DNA from: Skeletonema tropicum
Taxonomy: Eukaryota; Bacillariophyta; Thalassiosirophyceae; Thalassiosirales; Thalassiosiraceae
DNA length: 64,000 bases
Direction of reading: 5' to 3'
Assembly: GCA_037178625.1 (NCBI GenBank)
Contig: CM074136.1
Span: 2,294,001 to 2,358,000 of the forward strand
Each line of letters starts with the position of its first letter. Position 1 is the stretch's first letter. Positions 21,698 through 31,887 of the stretch are shown in pieces. Both the position numbers and the translations under genes were made by a program. The notes beneath the pieces are model-generated. The model was not told the DNA's origin, ran no database searches, and saw only the letters and a list, made by a program, of their open reading frames with translations.

Positions 21698-22716
21698 GAT
21701 GATAGGTTTGATGACGTCGATATCGATGTGATTATGATTTTTACTGTGATGAAAATTATGGTCGTGGAGGTGAAGATGAAAGTTTTGTTTTTTGCATGCA
21801 GATGCCAGCTGGCTGCTCTCTCCTTATACCTTTAGTCCGCGGAAAATGAAAGAATCAATGGATATCCTACTTATTCTTCCGGAAGAGAAGGCTTCCCACG
21901 GTGGTTCACATGACGATGGTTAGCGTCTCTTGTCTCTTGGACTTTTGACTTTTTGGAAAAAGTCCAAGACTGTGACATGAAACTATGACGAACTTGCATA
22001 TTGCTTGTCATTATATGTGCGATAGTACTACGATGTGACAAAAAAGAAGAAAAATGAAGAGAGACGTTAACCGTCTAATTACGGAAGCGTGAACCGCTGT
22101 GTTCCGGAAGAACAACACGTACTAGCTGGTAAAATATCTTTTGATACGACATACATTTACTCTGGCATTTTTATTTGATCTTCTGATTCATTCACCTTTT
22201 CCACATTGTTTACCCATGCTCAACAGCAGCAATTTCTGAGAATGAGTTTTGAATGTTGAATGATTAACACTTTTTGTGATTCCCCTGATTGAACAATATC
22301 CTATTGAACTTAAGCCTCTTCTTTTCTGGTAGTTTACTTACTTTCGAGGTGCGAGCGAACGAAAACTTCCGTCACTTTTTTGTACATATATATCCTGTTC
22401 ACCTTTTCCGGCTGACACTTGCCACAAAAGCAGCAATTTCTGAGAATAAGATTTGCAACAATAACATTTTTATTGAATCCCCTTATTGAAGTTGAACTTC
22501 CCAACGCTGAGGTAGATGTTGGCATAAGTGTCCTTATGAGAACGCTTCTACCGACAGCTCATCTACGTACTCATTCTCTCTCTTGAGTTGTGACAGACAC
22601 ATCAACCTTCAATTATGAGTCACTCGAGGAGAGTGAGAACTGCTCGAGAACACACACTTCACGTTCCCCGGCCCGTTCCACCTCGCTACGTAACATTATT
22701 ATAACTATTTAGCAAC
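21698..22716. promoter_or_regulatory. Divergent promoter region, transporter / 167-aa gene, with internal repeat
   Basis: No gene in 1.0 kb. Most of it is conserved in copy 2 (31888-32815). About 22190-22300 and 22395-22500 form an imperfect direct repeat (tcaccttttcc, cagcaatttctgagaat, ttgattgaa/ttattgaa blocks) spaced about 205 bp. It must hold promoters for both genes; nitrate-responsive control is expected from the transporter, but no named motif is claimed. Confidence 0.5.
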
Positions 22717-23220
22717 ATGTCAGCTGGAGGCGGCGCTACTCCACCGCCGATGAAATGGCGTTGTGTCAACAAGCATAAGAATGAGCCACTCGTTGTCTTG
22801 TTCTACTGTACCTGGTCAGGGAAAGAGTTTTCTGTACCAGCCGCAGCTGAAGAATTGGAGGTGGAAACTAACTACTTTGATGAGCCCAATGGAGACGATG
22901 ATGGGATCCTCCTTGGCTCTGCAACTTTGAAGGATGCCACGAAGCGTTTCAAGGCGAGGGAGCCCGCACTCTTCCTCATGGAAGAGTGCGGGGGCATCGA
23001 GGCTCACTGCGGCAGCAACACTGTTTGTGGTTCACAATGGGATACGACAATGCTTTGCCATTTGGTTTATGATCAGCCCGACGACAATAAGATCCCAAGA
23101 GTAACTTTGGATGATGGGAGAAACGCTGTGGTAATCACTTTAGGCACGAAAGGCGACCCACTGAACAAGAAGCCTACAGTAGTGTCGAGGTGCTTAGCAA
23201 AAGGGGATGTATATGGATAA
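22717..23220 (+). CDS. Unknown 167-aa protein (copy 1)
   Basis: Not recognised. A soluble 167-aa protein with a Pro-rich start (MSAGGGATPPPMKWR), a strand-like core (PLVVLFYCTWSGKEFSVP), an acidic middle, and a Cys cluster (EECGGIEAHCGSNTVCGSQW). There is no signal peptide or membrane span. It is transcribed away from the nitrate transporter from a shared 1.0-kb promoter. The duplicate at 32816-33318 carries a one-base deletion. The intact frame here suggests this copy is the working one. Confidence 0.6.
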   Translation: MSAGGGATPPPMKWRCVNKHKNEPLVVLFYCTWSGKEFSVPAAAEELEVETNYFDEPNGDDDGILLGSATLKDATKRFKAREPALFLMEECGGIEAHCGSNTVCGSQWDTTMLCHLVYDQPDDNKIPRVTLDDGRNAVVITLGTKGDPLNKKPTVVSRCLAKGDVYG

Positions 23221-23457
23221 GGCCGCATCCAACTTCCAAAACATGACGATGTTGGTCTGATGCTACTGCTGCTACTAGTGCTTTTGATGTTCCTCTTTAA
23301 AAAGAATCATATTCGTGTATCTACTGTGTAGGTAAATAATATCCACGGCTTTTTAAACTGGCATAGACTCGGCCACTTTCACTTCGTGATTTTACCAATA
23401 GACTAACTTAATAGACTATTTCACTTTCACTTGTCTTCTTCCTCCCAAAACGTTGAC

Positions 23458-24205
23458 ATGCCTTTGCTACTGCATGGAACGAAGGGCAGAGTATTGAGTT
23501 CATGTCGAAACTGTCTTCGTTCCCGACTCAATCGCCTACGAAATGGCAAATACTCAGAGCGAATGACTGCACTGACAACATCCACACCGCGATTAAAAGT
23601 GATCGAAGCAACGAAATTGGACTTCGACAAAGTACAGTTGGTAGAAAAGTTGGAAAGAAAAATTCGGCTCGAGCTATTGACAGCCGAGAGGTCTGTGTTT
23701 GATCGAATGAACGAAGATAAGTTCTGCTGCGTCGAAGAATCAGCGGGCAATATCAATACTATGAAAGTATACAGACTCTTGCGAGCTGAAGAGGACCCAG
23801 TGGAAGGTTTGTACCCCAAAATTATCCATTGCAAAGATGACAATACTTTGAAGATGTCAGTTGCGCAGCACATCGAGACGGGGTCTAGATCAAATTCTCG
23901 CTATATATCTACATCGAAGAGATTGGATGTGTGCTTGTTCTATGCAAGCAAGTCGATACATGAAAGAGATACCGACACTGGAGAGCTTCGAATTGCTCAA
24001 ATTGAGCCGGATCTCTCACAAGGTAAAGAAGCGAATGGAGCAGGGCATGAAAAAAGGATCGAAGTGTTATAACTATGCAAAATGTTTTGATGAGGTGATA
24101 GTTGACAGGTGCATCAGTGCCGATGAAATCGTCAATGTATTTCAAATCCCTGGGCTACCGAGGGCCAAGACATACGCATCGTTCAGAGAACAATTACATA
24201 CGTAG
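23458..24205 (+). pseudogene. ADP-ribosyltransferase-like gene, frameshifted (copy 1)
   Basis: The ATG at 23458 opens a frame that runs past SRYISTSKRLDVCLFYAS and a GELRIAQIEPDLSQ strand. It then loses frame at about 24024, where 23 bp present in copy 2 are missing. The original frame resumes to 24205 with AKCFDEVIVDRCI. The order IST(S/T)..l..A..YAS, a G-x-x-x-x-IE strand, and a late DEV/EV(L/V)(V/I) motif is typical of ART-fold proteins (family knowledge, assigned by eye; moderate certainty). The first 60 residues are basic. It could be a pseudogene, or the last part could be reached by splicing, although no good intron fits. Confidence 0.5.
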
Positions 24206-24285
24206 CCTTTACATGCTATCGTAACTCTCAACAATTGATAGCAATGACGCCTACCTGGCAACACTCACGATGCTCCCAACTACAT

Positions 24286-25707
24286 TCAAAGGTGTATATT
24301 ATCCGTGCCTTTCTTCTGCGCCTCAGCACAGTCAATGCAGTACCCACCCCTACCATCTCTGCCCCAAGCACGTTGTGGGTCACAGTCACTGCACCAATTC
24401 TTGTCACAACCTTGGCATTCCGCAATCGATCGGCAGCGGTTACAAAACGATGTATCACATGTATGACATGTCCTTTCTGAGACGCATTCCTCGCATATTA
24501 CAGGTCGATCACAGTCCCCACATTCCATCCAATCCTTGCAACTACGACACCAAGTCAAATTGCAGATTTCACACTCTTCAACATGCTTACGAAAGTGATA
24601 ATATTCCTCTAGACTTCGACGAATAGGTACATGGTAAGATCGACAAATCCCACAATCTGTTTCATTGCACCGACTGCAAGTTCTCTCGAAACAGCATCGA
24701 CCACATATTTTTTGATCACATCCAGAACACTCCTCATAATTATGTTGTCTATGATTTTTCTTCCACACTTCACTTCCACCACATTGATCCCGACAAAATC
24801 CCTGATAGCAAGCTGCACATTCTTCCATTTTCATACAATCTTGACAATGAACCCTCTCACAGCGTTCACAAAAGTTAATGAACTGCTTCCCATCTTCACT
24901 AATGCATTCAAAACAGTAATGCTTCATACAGATTGAGCATGTGTTCTGTTGCATAACTACAGTGTTACCAAATTCGCCACCTCCGCAAATTTTGGGCTTA
25001 AATTCGGAAGTGCATCGTGCACAAAAAGTGTCCCGATTCTCCCACATTCGCTCGTACCTTATCATAAATTGATCAATCTGCGGATTTAGAGGACAACAAC
25101 GCCAATGCCAAGGGAGTTGCAAATATTTCAAGGAGCTGCGCCGCTGTAAGGAGATGATACTGTCAAGAGTATTCACCACATGGTGGAACAAGAGCCGTCC
25201 TCTGTAGCCATGATTCCACCCCGTTGAAGGTTTGTGTTCAGGGACCATGCTGAGATCAATCTGCTCTGTTGTCTCAGATTCCCATAGACGCCACAAACAC
25301 TTCCCGGTCACATTGATACAATTTGTCAATCGAAACGTTTTAATTCTGTTGTCGTCTCGATTAAAGCACAGAATGATATCGGAAATGTGATCATCTGTCA
25401 GCCTTACAGCCAAATCTTCCTCGATATCTCCAAAATCGAGAGTTTCACATTCACCAATGATTTTTGCACTGCTGAGAGATATGACTCCAACTTCTCGATC
25501 GACCAACCAAATTGAATCATTCCTTTCGGCATCCCAAGAGGAAGATTCAACAGATAGAGCAATAGCGAACATAGCCCGAGATGGGGCAGGTAAAAAGCTA
25601 GCTACATGAGACAGAGGCTCAACTGCGAGATCTCGGATGTTCTGAGGGGCTGTTAGGACCGTGGATAATGTTATCCTCCTTCTTTTGTTTGCTGTCGTTG
25701 CCGTCAT
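24286..25707 (-). CDS. F-box-like / Cys-rich zinc-binding protein
   Basis: 473 aa. The N-terminus (about 25-65) reads like an F-box (LAVEPLSHVASFLPAPSRAMFAIALS). A middle part with LRR-like spacing follows (DLSMVPEHK, LKYLQLPWHW), and from about residue 235 there are more than 20 CxxC-type pairs (FCARCTSEFKP, TCSICMKHYCFECI, FCERCERVHCQDC, up to WCSDCD). Such F-box plus Cys-rich proteins are a multi-copy diatom family that may select ubiquitination targets (inference). Its 5' end is repeated at 27275-27420 and 27930-27960, and its 3' end at 34540-34845. The start ATG is supported by conservation of the N-terminus in the fragment. Confidence 0.65.
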   Translation of the reverse strand: MTATTANKRRRITLSTVLTAPQNIRDLAVEPLSHVASFLPAPSRAMFAIALSVESSSWDAERNDSIWLVDREVGVISLSSAKIIGECETLDFGDIEEDLAVRLTDDHISDIILCFNRDDNRIKTFRLTNCINVTGKCLWRLWESETTEQIDLSMVPEHKPSTGWNHGYRGRLLFHHVVNTLDSIISLQRRSSLKYLQLPWHWRCCPLNPQIDQFMIRYERMWENRDTFCARCTSEFKPKICGGGEFGNTVVMQQNTCSICMKHYCFECISEDGKQFINFCERCERVHCQDCMKMEECAACYQGFCRDQCGGSEVWKKNHRQHNYEECSGCDQKICGRCCFERTCSRCNETDCGICRSYHVPIRRSLEEYYHFRKHVEECEICNLTWCRSCKDWMECGDCDRPVICEECVSERTCHTCDTSFCNRCRSIAECQGCDKNWCSDCDPQRAWGRDGRGGYCIDCAEAQKKGTDNIHL

Positions 25708-25955
25708 TGCTGCAATAAATAATAATTGAATTATGTTACATGAACATGAAACATGATGAGTGGTACGATATTATGTTGTGGGTTGTGGCGCGCGAAAATC
25801 TATCTGTAATGTGTCAAAAAAGAGTACTAATTCCGCTCGTGAAGATCGCAGTCGCAGCAACAAGCAAAGAGTCTACTCCTATCCCGGTTGGTATTGTAAT
25901 AGTTTTGACCTGCTGTCTATCGTACAGTGAAATAAACGCCTCTCTCTCTCTAACC
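25708..25955. promoter_or_regulatory. Upstream region of the F-box-like gene
   Basis: 248 bp. About 25780-25860 (gcgcgcgaaaatct ... gtactaattccgc) is also found at 28043-28090 and, weakly, at 35255-35300. It is a promoter segment shared by the duplicated loci. Confidence 0.4.
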
Positions 25956-26990
25956 TTATCTAATCTGAACAGGAGTCCTGCAAATAGGACAAACTCCATT
26001 CAAACCCAACCACTGATCAATACACTTCTGATGAAACCCGTGCCCATGCGAACATGGCAGGCACTTCCTTCTCTCTCCAACTTTAAAATCATCCAAGCAA
26101 ATCGCACACGTACGCATTTCCTCTGGTAAATCCTCCTGTGGATGGACCAATTGGTGGACTGGTAGAGACGAGATGACAGATGGTAATGCTGGAACAGTGG
26201 GAGCCTCAGGCTCAGGTTCATGCAAGGCAGTCTCAATTTCACCAAACAACGCAGCATCAGCATTCTCTTCCCGAAGATGACCAATCTGCACAAGATGCGA
26301 AAAATACTGAGGCCATTCAAGCAACCATGAATTGCTCGAGGGCAAACATCCCAAATCGGAACATCTTTCCACTCTCCAGACTTTGTTCGGAGACTTAAGC
26401 AAGGAGGCAAGGACATACCGCAAGGCAAGTCCCAATGTCATACTAGAGACAAGTTTTTCCTTGATAAGCAATCCAAATAAGATGCCTGTAATACGGAGTT
26501 TCTTCTCTGGATATATGGAGAAGAATCTATATTCATCGAAAAGATTATGAATCATGCATGAGAAGATATCATTCTTGTGCGAGCTCTCAGAGGACTGGAA
26601 TCGTTTCAACATTTGTACCACCTCACGTGCACTTTCCTCGGAGGTGTAAAGTTTTGCGAAGTAAGCGTTGGCCGCCGCTTCAATTTCATCGGTAGTGTTG
26701 GAGCTTGAGTAATTGGTAATAAAGGCAATGTTGGGATACATCTGAAAAAAGCGTTCCATAATAAGCTTCCCCTGACTTCCCAGAGTGGTGTCCGTATTGG
26801 GAATGACCTGACTCATCGTCTCATTATCCACCATGGTGAGCATGCGAAGCATCGAGGCGAGATTTTGCAAGCTCAACACCAACTTGACCGAATCACCATC
26901 CTCCGATGCGGTACTTTGCCTCAACTTGGCTTTATCATACGTTCCGCTCAAAAAGATTATCGTCTGTAACGCCACGGTAGCCTTGCCCAT
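25956..26990 (-). CDS. Chimeric protein: CNOT1 TTP-binding-domain fragment fused to RING-H2 finger
   Basis: A 344-aa frame. About residues 100-200 match the conserved MIF4G-like TTP-binding region of CNOT1, the scaffold of the CCR4-NOT deadenylase (ANAYFAKLY, MLKRFQSS, IFSCMIHNLFDEYRFF, YPEKKL, LALRYVLASLLK, later EWPQYFSHL). Residues about 294-337 are a RING-H2 finger (CAICLDDF ... PCSHGHGFHQKC ... CPICR) that CNOT1 does not have. Near 26340-26385 the expected KMFRFGMFALEQF text sits in another frame, so two compensating indels lie between the CNOT1 blocks. CNOT1-like coding continues upstream across stops. It may be an expressed fusion E3 ligase or a decaying chimera. Confidence 0.6.
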   Translation of the reverse strand: MGKATVALQTIIFLSGTYDKAKLRQSTASEDGDSVKLVLSLQNLASMLRMLTMVDNETMSQVIPNTDTTLGSQGKLIMERFFQMYPNIAFITNYSSSNTTDEIEAAANAYFAKLYTSEESAREVVQMLKRFQSSESSHKNDIFSCMIHNLFDEYRFFSIYPEKKLRITGILFGLLIKEKLVSSMTLGLALRYVLASLLKSPNKVWRVERCSDLGCLPSSNSWLLEWPQYFSHLVQIGHLREENADAALFGEIETALHEPEPEAPTVPALPSVISSLPVHQLVHPQEDLPEEMRTCAICLDDFKVGERRKCLPCSHGHGFHQKCIDQWLGLNGVCPICRTPVQIR

Positions 26991-27250
26991 TCTATTTCAA
27001 TAGCCAATTTCTCAAATCCTACAAGCCTTTATCCGCCATATGACATGCCAAGGTATATGCAAAGTCGCCATCCTTGCAACTACTCAGAACACGTTGCAAT
27101 GCCGCATTATCCACATTGGGCAATGACTTCCTCAACAAATCACACTGAACTGCCATCATCTCCGCCCGTTCCTCTGCTGTAGGCAACACTTTAAACGCCG
27201 CCACAAATGCCTCTACAACCGTATAGGGTGCATTCGCCCACAATTGACGT
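26991..27250 (-). pseudogene. CNOT1 HEAT-region remnant
   Basis: Upstream of and in register with the CNOT1-RING frame. It reads WANAPYTVVEAFVAAFKVLP, then DFAYTLACHMADKGL, stop, DLRNWLLK, stop. The last part aligns with the CNOT1 segment FAFVIDLAALASRRE..LDKWL. Two in-frame stops within 35 nt show decay. No complete CNOT1 gene is in the window. Confidence 0.6.
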
Positions 27251-27274
27251 ATCTCGAGACATGACCATGCAGAT

Positions 27275-27420
27275 TGACAAGATAGGGCAATAGCAAACTT
27301 AGCCCGAGACGGAGCAGGTAAAAAGCTAGCTACATTGTCAGAGGCTCAACAGCGAGATCTCGGATGTTCTGAGGGGTTGCAAGAACCGTAGATGGCGATG
27401 TGCTCCTCTTGTTAGAATGC
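27275..27420 (-). pseudogene. 5' fragment of the F-box-like gene
   Basis: Nucleotide match to 25555-25690 (gcccgaga.gg.gcaggtaaaaagctagctaca, gagatctcggatgttctgagggg). It has small indels that break the frame. It abuts the CNOT1 remnant, so three gene sources are joined within 300 bp. Confidence 0.6.
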
Positions 27421-27772
27421 CACACCATCCCCCGAATTCATCGCAAAGGCATCCCAATATTTGCGAAGTGGGGAGGGACCCACGAAGCGCTCAAATCGAA
27501 ATCTAAGTATCTGTAGAATCGCATGTTGTGGGTGAAATGGCGGGAAATCCTTAAGTGTAGAAATCCTTTGCAGGTTTAGTCTTTGTTACATTTTGTTACC
27601 CCAAAGTTTGAATCGTCACACAAATGTTACAGCGATTCTTTTGGCATCTTATAGTTTGGTTTGATCGAATAAGTAGTAATGCTGCCCGCATAAGCTATGA
27701 TACGGCTAGGCAATGCTAGAAAAAAGGATTTTATTACATATCTCAATTTAGTGAGTAGTGAGAAGAATCTGC

Positions 27773-27818
27773 CGCTGACCCCATCGCCCGCCTGCCTCTC
27801 GCAGGCATGGGGTCAGCG
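27773..27818. repeat. Perfect inverted repeat (hairpin)
   Basis: The outer arms cgctgaccccat (27773-27784) and atggggtcagcg (27807-27818) are perfectly complementary. Inner arms gcctgc (27790-27795) and gcaggc (27801-27806) extend the stem after a 5-nt bulge. The loop is five nt. Confidence 0.7.
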
Positions 27819-28042
27819 TTCGAAAATCAAGATACCTGAGGTTGCCGCTCATTGTTCAGCCTCAGCTATACGTGCATGCGCCTAGAGTACTGCTTTATCT
27901 CTCCTCTTTTACTCGCACACGGTGCACCCTAGTTTACTGTCGTTGTCGTCATTGCTGGCATTTGCAAGATGTGAAGTGAACGAGCGAGAGTACATGACAC
28001 GTGTCATGTGTCATGTGCGGTGATGAAAATTGAACATGTTGA

Positions 28043-28275
28043 GGCGCGCGAAAATCTGTGTTGTGTCAAAAGTAAGTACTAATTCCGCACGTTGCGCAAT
28101 CAAGCAAAACCAAAAGATCCGCCTACAGAAAATAATCATCGTCCTACCTGGAGACTATATCAACCGCCTTAGCATGCTGCCTATTCGCCAGCCGACCCAA
28201 GTGTGGCCTCGCTCAGGTCGTAATGGGCAATCCAGCGACGTTAAACTGCATCAATCAAAACTTTACCGACCAGAC
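28043..28275 (+). pseudogene. DUF333-gene promoter and exon-1 fragment
   Basis: It matches 35255-35500: the promoter part, then exon 1 (ccgccttagcatgct, gcctcgctcaggtcg, aactttaccga). The start codon is lost (ctggagac instead of atgagac), and homology ends before the splice donor. At the site where the gene at 35370 has an in-frame TGA, this fragment has TGC (Cys). Confidence 0.65.
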
Positions 28276-28454
28276 TCTGTACTGTACTTTGAGTTTGAGT
28301 TCAGCTTGCAAGTCGAATTTTAATCTCAGGCTGATGGTGGCAAGTAAGGTATCGATAAGATCCTAATGGCCAAGGGATGAAGATTAACATTGCAAGCAAG
28401 GTCAAAAACCCTCTAGTTACGGTGTTATTGAGGGTCGTAGGAAGCTCGACTCCA

Positions 28455-28560
28455 CAACGCTTCGACCTCAGAGTCGTCTCAGCCATCCACAGATGCTTTT
28501 CTTGTTTACAACACCACTTCTATGTAGTTTACCGTAGCACAGAACTAACCTGAAGCCCAA
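28455..28560 (+). repeat. Retroelement family B 3' end
   Basis: It matches 58186-58290 (cagccatc.acagat.cttttc, gtagtttaccgtagcac) and the reversed copy at 38231-38270. At 58.2 kb this sequence is the end of a LINE-type protein frame plus 3' UTR, so this is probably a truncated insertion. Confidence 0.55.
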
Positions 28561-29465
28561 CACCAACTAAAAAAATATCCCAACAAGTAGTTTATGCTAA
28601 GCTGCAAGTGTGAGCTCAGGATTACTGGCGGAGCCCACTCGCCCAAAGCGTAACCAGCCGATTTAAAGTTGTGCGCACTGAATACTCCAGTCGAAAGATG
28701 TTCTATCAGGTCGAACGATGACACTCGTTGTGTGTGGAAATAGGTGTCAATGGTTGATGTTTTGTCAATCGTCTGACCCTAGGCTTTCATTTCCGACAAC
28801 GTCTCAATTACAGTCATCCGTTTCTTCGTCAGTTGTCTTGTTCTTTATCCCTCGGTATACCGTCTTGACTATGGCGTACGAGGTGGTGTAGAGCCTGCGT
28901 ACAAATCACAAGTCCAACGCTCCTTGATACGAATGAAACAACATTCTCATTACATATTAAGCGAAGCATCCTTAGCACTGGCGTTGAGATGAACACGATA
29001 AAACTAAGAGCCCAGTCTCTAGAGATTGTCGCTACTACCGTGACAAACCTATGAATGTTAGTTGGGCTTACCCCAGCCACAATTTCTATCTTGTCCTATC
29101 TCTAGGTTCAAGAAAATACTCCTGCAAATACGGGACGAGGCCCGAACCTCAGACAACCCAGTTCCTCTGTCCGAGCAAGCGTTTCTACCCGAGTGAAAGT
29201 GGCCTAAGAGCTGTAGCTAACAAGCCAACCACGTCACACGTTGATAGTAGCAACTTTGGACCTCCAAAAGGCAGCAAGAGCCGGAAATCTCATATCATTT
29301 CCATACTTGACTAGCCTGTCGAGTGAAGCAGAACCATCTTATTCTTGTTATTGAAGAGGTCGGTGACGAAGACCCACATATAGTGATCGCAATGATGTGG
29401 ACAATCTGTCTAAAGAATAATGATAATAATAATTCTGTGCTAATTTAACATTCAACATTCATAGA

Positions 29466-29515
29466 TGCACACCGACCAGACGTACTTCAAAATTTTTGTT
29501 ACATATAATCTTCGT
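29466..29515 (+). mobile_element. Truncated LINE/SINE 3' end (family A)
   Basis: It contains ccagacgtacttcaaaa and tttttgttac, matching the last 40 bp of the element at 12137-12896. Absent from the corresponding place in duplication copy 1. Confidence 0.55.
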
Positions 29516-29601
29516 CATTTATCAACTAAATTGTACATACTCACCGTAACAAAAAACCTAATCGACGTCGATTCCGATGCGCTGTATCAAAGCCTCATCA
29601 T

Positions 29602-31887
29602 CTACACTCCTGGCTTTTCACACCCAGGGCGAAGATAATACCAAAAGTTGAGAACCAAACAAGTCAAATAATACCCTCCGAGGCCATAGAAAGTGATCTG
29701 AGGACTCCCCGCTTGTAAAGCAATGCCAAACATCACCGGAATGACAAACGCACCATAACTAGCAATTGCCGACGACCATCCCAAGACTGGGCCAGATTCT
29801 TCAGGAGGGAAGAGCACTCCAATGGTGCGGAAGGTAGTACCATTCATGAAGCCACAGCATCCAAAGAGATTGATGAATAGGAAAACAAACAAGCCGTAGT
29901 AGGCGTTGTTCGAGGTGGGATCATCCATCTTGCTGATTGTTTGTACGAGAGCTCCCTGGCCGAAGGCAGCGATGGTGCACCAGATAATTGCGATGTTGGT
30001 CATCTTGGCACCGCCGTACTTGTCAGCCATAATACCACCGACTGGCCTGTGTATGGTCAACGAATAATAGCAATAGAGGAGAATGTCAATCAATGTTGAA
30101 ATGAAAATAGGGTGTCGTCTCTGAGCAGTGACAGTGAATACTTTGATGTCGTCTTACCTAATGAGAGAGCCAACAGCTGCACCAAGCCACGCGACCGCAG
30201 AACCGTTGGGAGCATTAGGATTCGGATAGTCATAGCTTAACTTCCACTCTCCTTGGCAAATATCAGAAGTCATCTCATCGCTAGCTGGCACGAAATCTCC
30301 AGCTGTTTGCAAGCAACCGTCAGCAGTAAGGTAACCGAAGAGGTCGACAATCAATTTGGGGAAGGAGCCTGAATAACCGATGAAAGACCCGAAACACATC
30401 TGATATTATGTGCAAGCAAGCGAAGAAGAAATTGTTAGAGCAATGTTCATGTAAGAAGTTGAAAGACAAAGTGCAAGTTGAATGACTTACAATGTACAAC
30501 CAAGTCATGATGTAAGTGTGCTTTCGCTTGAAGATCACGACCTGCGTCTTGACCCTGTCCCTAGCTTTTTTGGGACTTAGCAACATGAACACATGCTCAC
30601 AAGCACACGCCAGCAAGACAAGCAAAAACTTGTGAATGACCTGGCCGCCAGGCGTCTTGAGCATCGAACTATTCCGGGTTTGAATAAGTGTGATGACACC
30701 AATACAGGATGCAAGGAATCCGAAGGTCTCCATCCAGTAGAAATTGATGATGCTCACGAGGTTACTCTTCTCACCATGATTTGGCTGGTTGGACATGAAG
30801 AAAAAGGCTAGAATTGCGGAGGCGGCACAGAGAGGAAACCAAAGCCAGCCCGCATTGGCCGGCCATCCGCTAACTCCATCATAGATGGGCGTTCCTCCGA
30901 CAGACATAACAAGAGGAGCTAAAAGCTGAGTGATACTCACGCCGAGATTCCCAATACCACCATTGTACCCAAGGGCCATCCCCTGTAGACGCTTTGGGTA
31001 GAAGAAGGAGATGTTACTCATGGAGGAAGCAAATGCTCCTCCTCCAACACCGGATAGAAGCGCAGCAGCAATCAAGACATTGAACGGGCACTTAGGGTTG
31101 GAGAGCGCGATGCCAGCCAAAATCATCGGAATACAGAGGAGGATCGAAGTGTTGAACACAACGTTACGGCCACCACTGACTTGAGTGAGGAAAGAGTTTG
31201 GAATACGGAGGGTTCCTCCTGAGAGTCCTGCGATGCCTGGCAACAGGAAGAGAGTGGAACGATACGCCTTCCCTTCAGGCGAACCCCAATCTTGGAAAGG
31301 ATAAACGTTGACATCCGCATCGTGCCTACAGGAAAAAAATAATGCATAGGGATGGTGAGGACATGGCGATATTATTTTTTGTCAAAGTGGTAGAATACAT
31401 GAATAATGAATAGCTTACATCTTTTGGATCCTTGTGACGATGACTGAAAAGAGATTGATGCAAATGATGAGATTGCACGAAGTTACATGAGCAAGTAAGA
31501 AAATCTGAGATTTCTGTATCACTTACCACTCCAAACAAGCCAGACGCCGAAACCGCAGGTCAGGTTAGGAATACTAGCGAGAAGATTGCGGCGAGCGATG
31601 AACTTGCCCGTAGCTTCCCACTGCTTCTCATTCTCAGGGTCCCAAGCGTGCAACTTTACCTTGGGAAACTTCCAACCCTGCAATGCGATGATAAGTTAAG
31701 GTCATGAGTTAGTACAAGCAAACGTTGGTTCGGTGTTGTGCGGACAAATGTAAGGTCTTACCTGAGATTCCTTGATCAAGGCGATCTCATTCTCTTGATT
31801 GATGGGAGAATCTTCAAAAGAATCGCTGGTACTGGTAGCAATAGGTTCATCCTCCGTGGCTTGGGGTTGGGCCTCGATGTCTGCCAT
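29602..31887 (-). CDS. Nitrate/nitrite transporter, NarK-type MFS (NNP family), copy 2
   Basis: The same six-exon structure as copy 1: 31762-31887, 31527-31677, 31419-31443 (25 nt), 30491-31325, 30158-30399 and 29602-30046, giving 607 aa. All splice sites, the nitrate-signature motifs and both substrate Arg are kept. It differs from copy 1 by only a handful of residues: two extra in the acidic N-terminus (ATSTSDSF), Ile for Val in PG(I)AG, Thr for Lys in RDRVKTQ, Ile for Val in HTYIMTW, Asp for Asn in KMDDPTS, and Ser for Asn in QAGSPQ. Both copies are open in every exon although neighbouring duplicated genes have decayed, which suggests selection for dosage or distinct regulation (inference). 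Confidence 0.88.

Larger units (their letters stand above)
19225..24590 (+). repeat. Segmental duplication, copy 1
   Basis: Collinear with 29410-34850 in the same orientation. It carries the nitrate/nitrite transporter, its divergent promoter, the 167-aa gene, the ART-like gene and the 3' part of the F-box/Cys-rich gene. Exon sequences are nearly identical, and intergenic parts differ mainly by small indels. Confidence 0.88.
27421..29409. other. Gene-poor mosaic of fragments
   Basis: No intact gene in 2 kb. It holds a strong hairpin (27773-27818), a copy of the F-box gene start region (27930-27960), an 18-bp palindrome (27992-28009), a DUF333 promoter and exon fragment (28043-28275) and a LINE-family-B 3' end (28455-28560). 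From 28560 to 29409 nothing is recognised. Confidence 0.5.
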
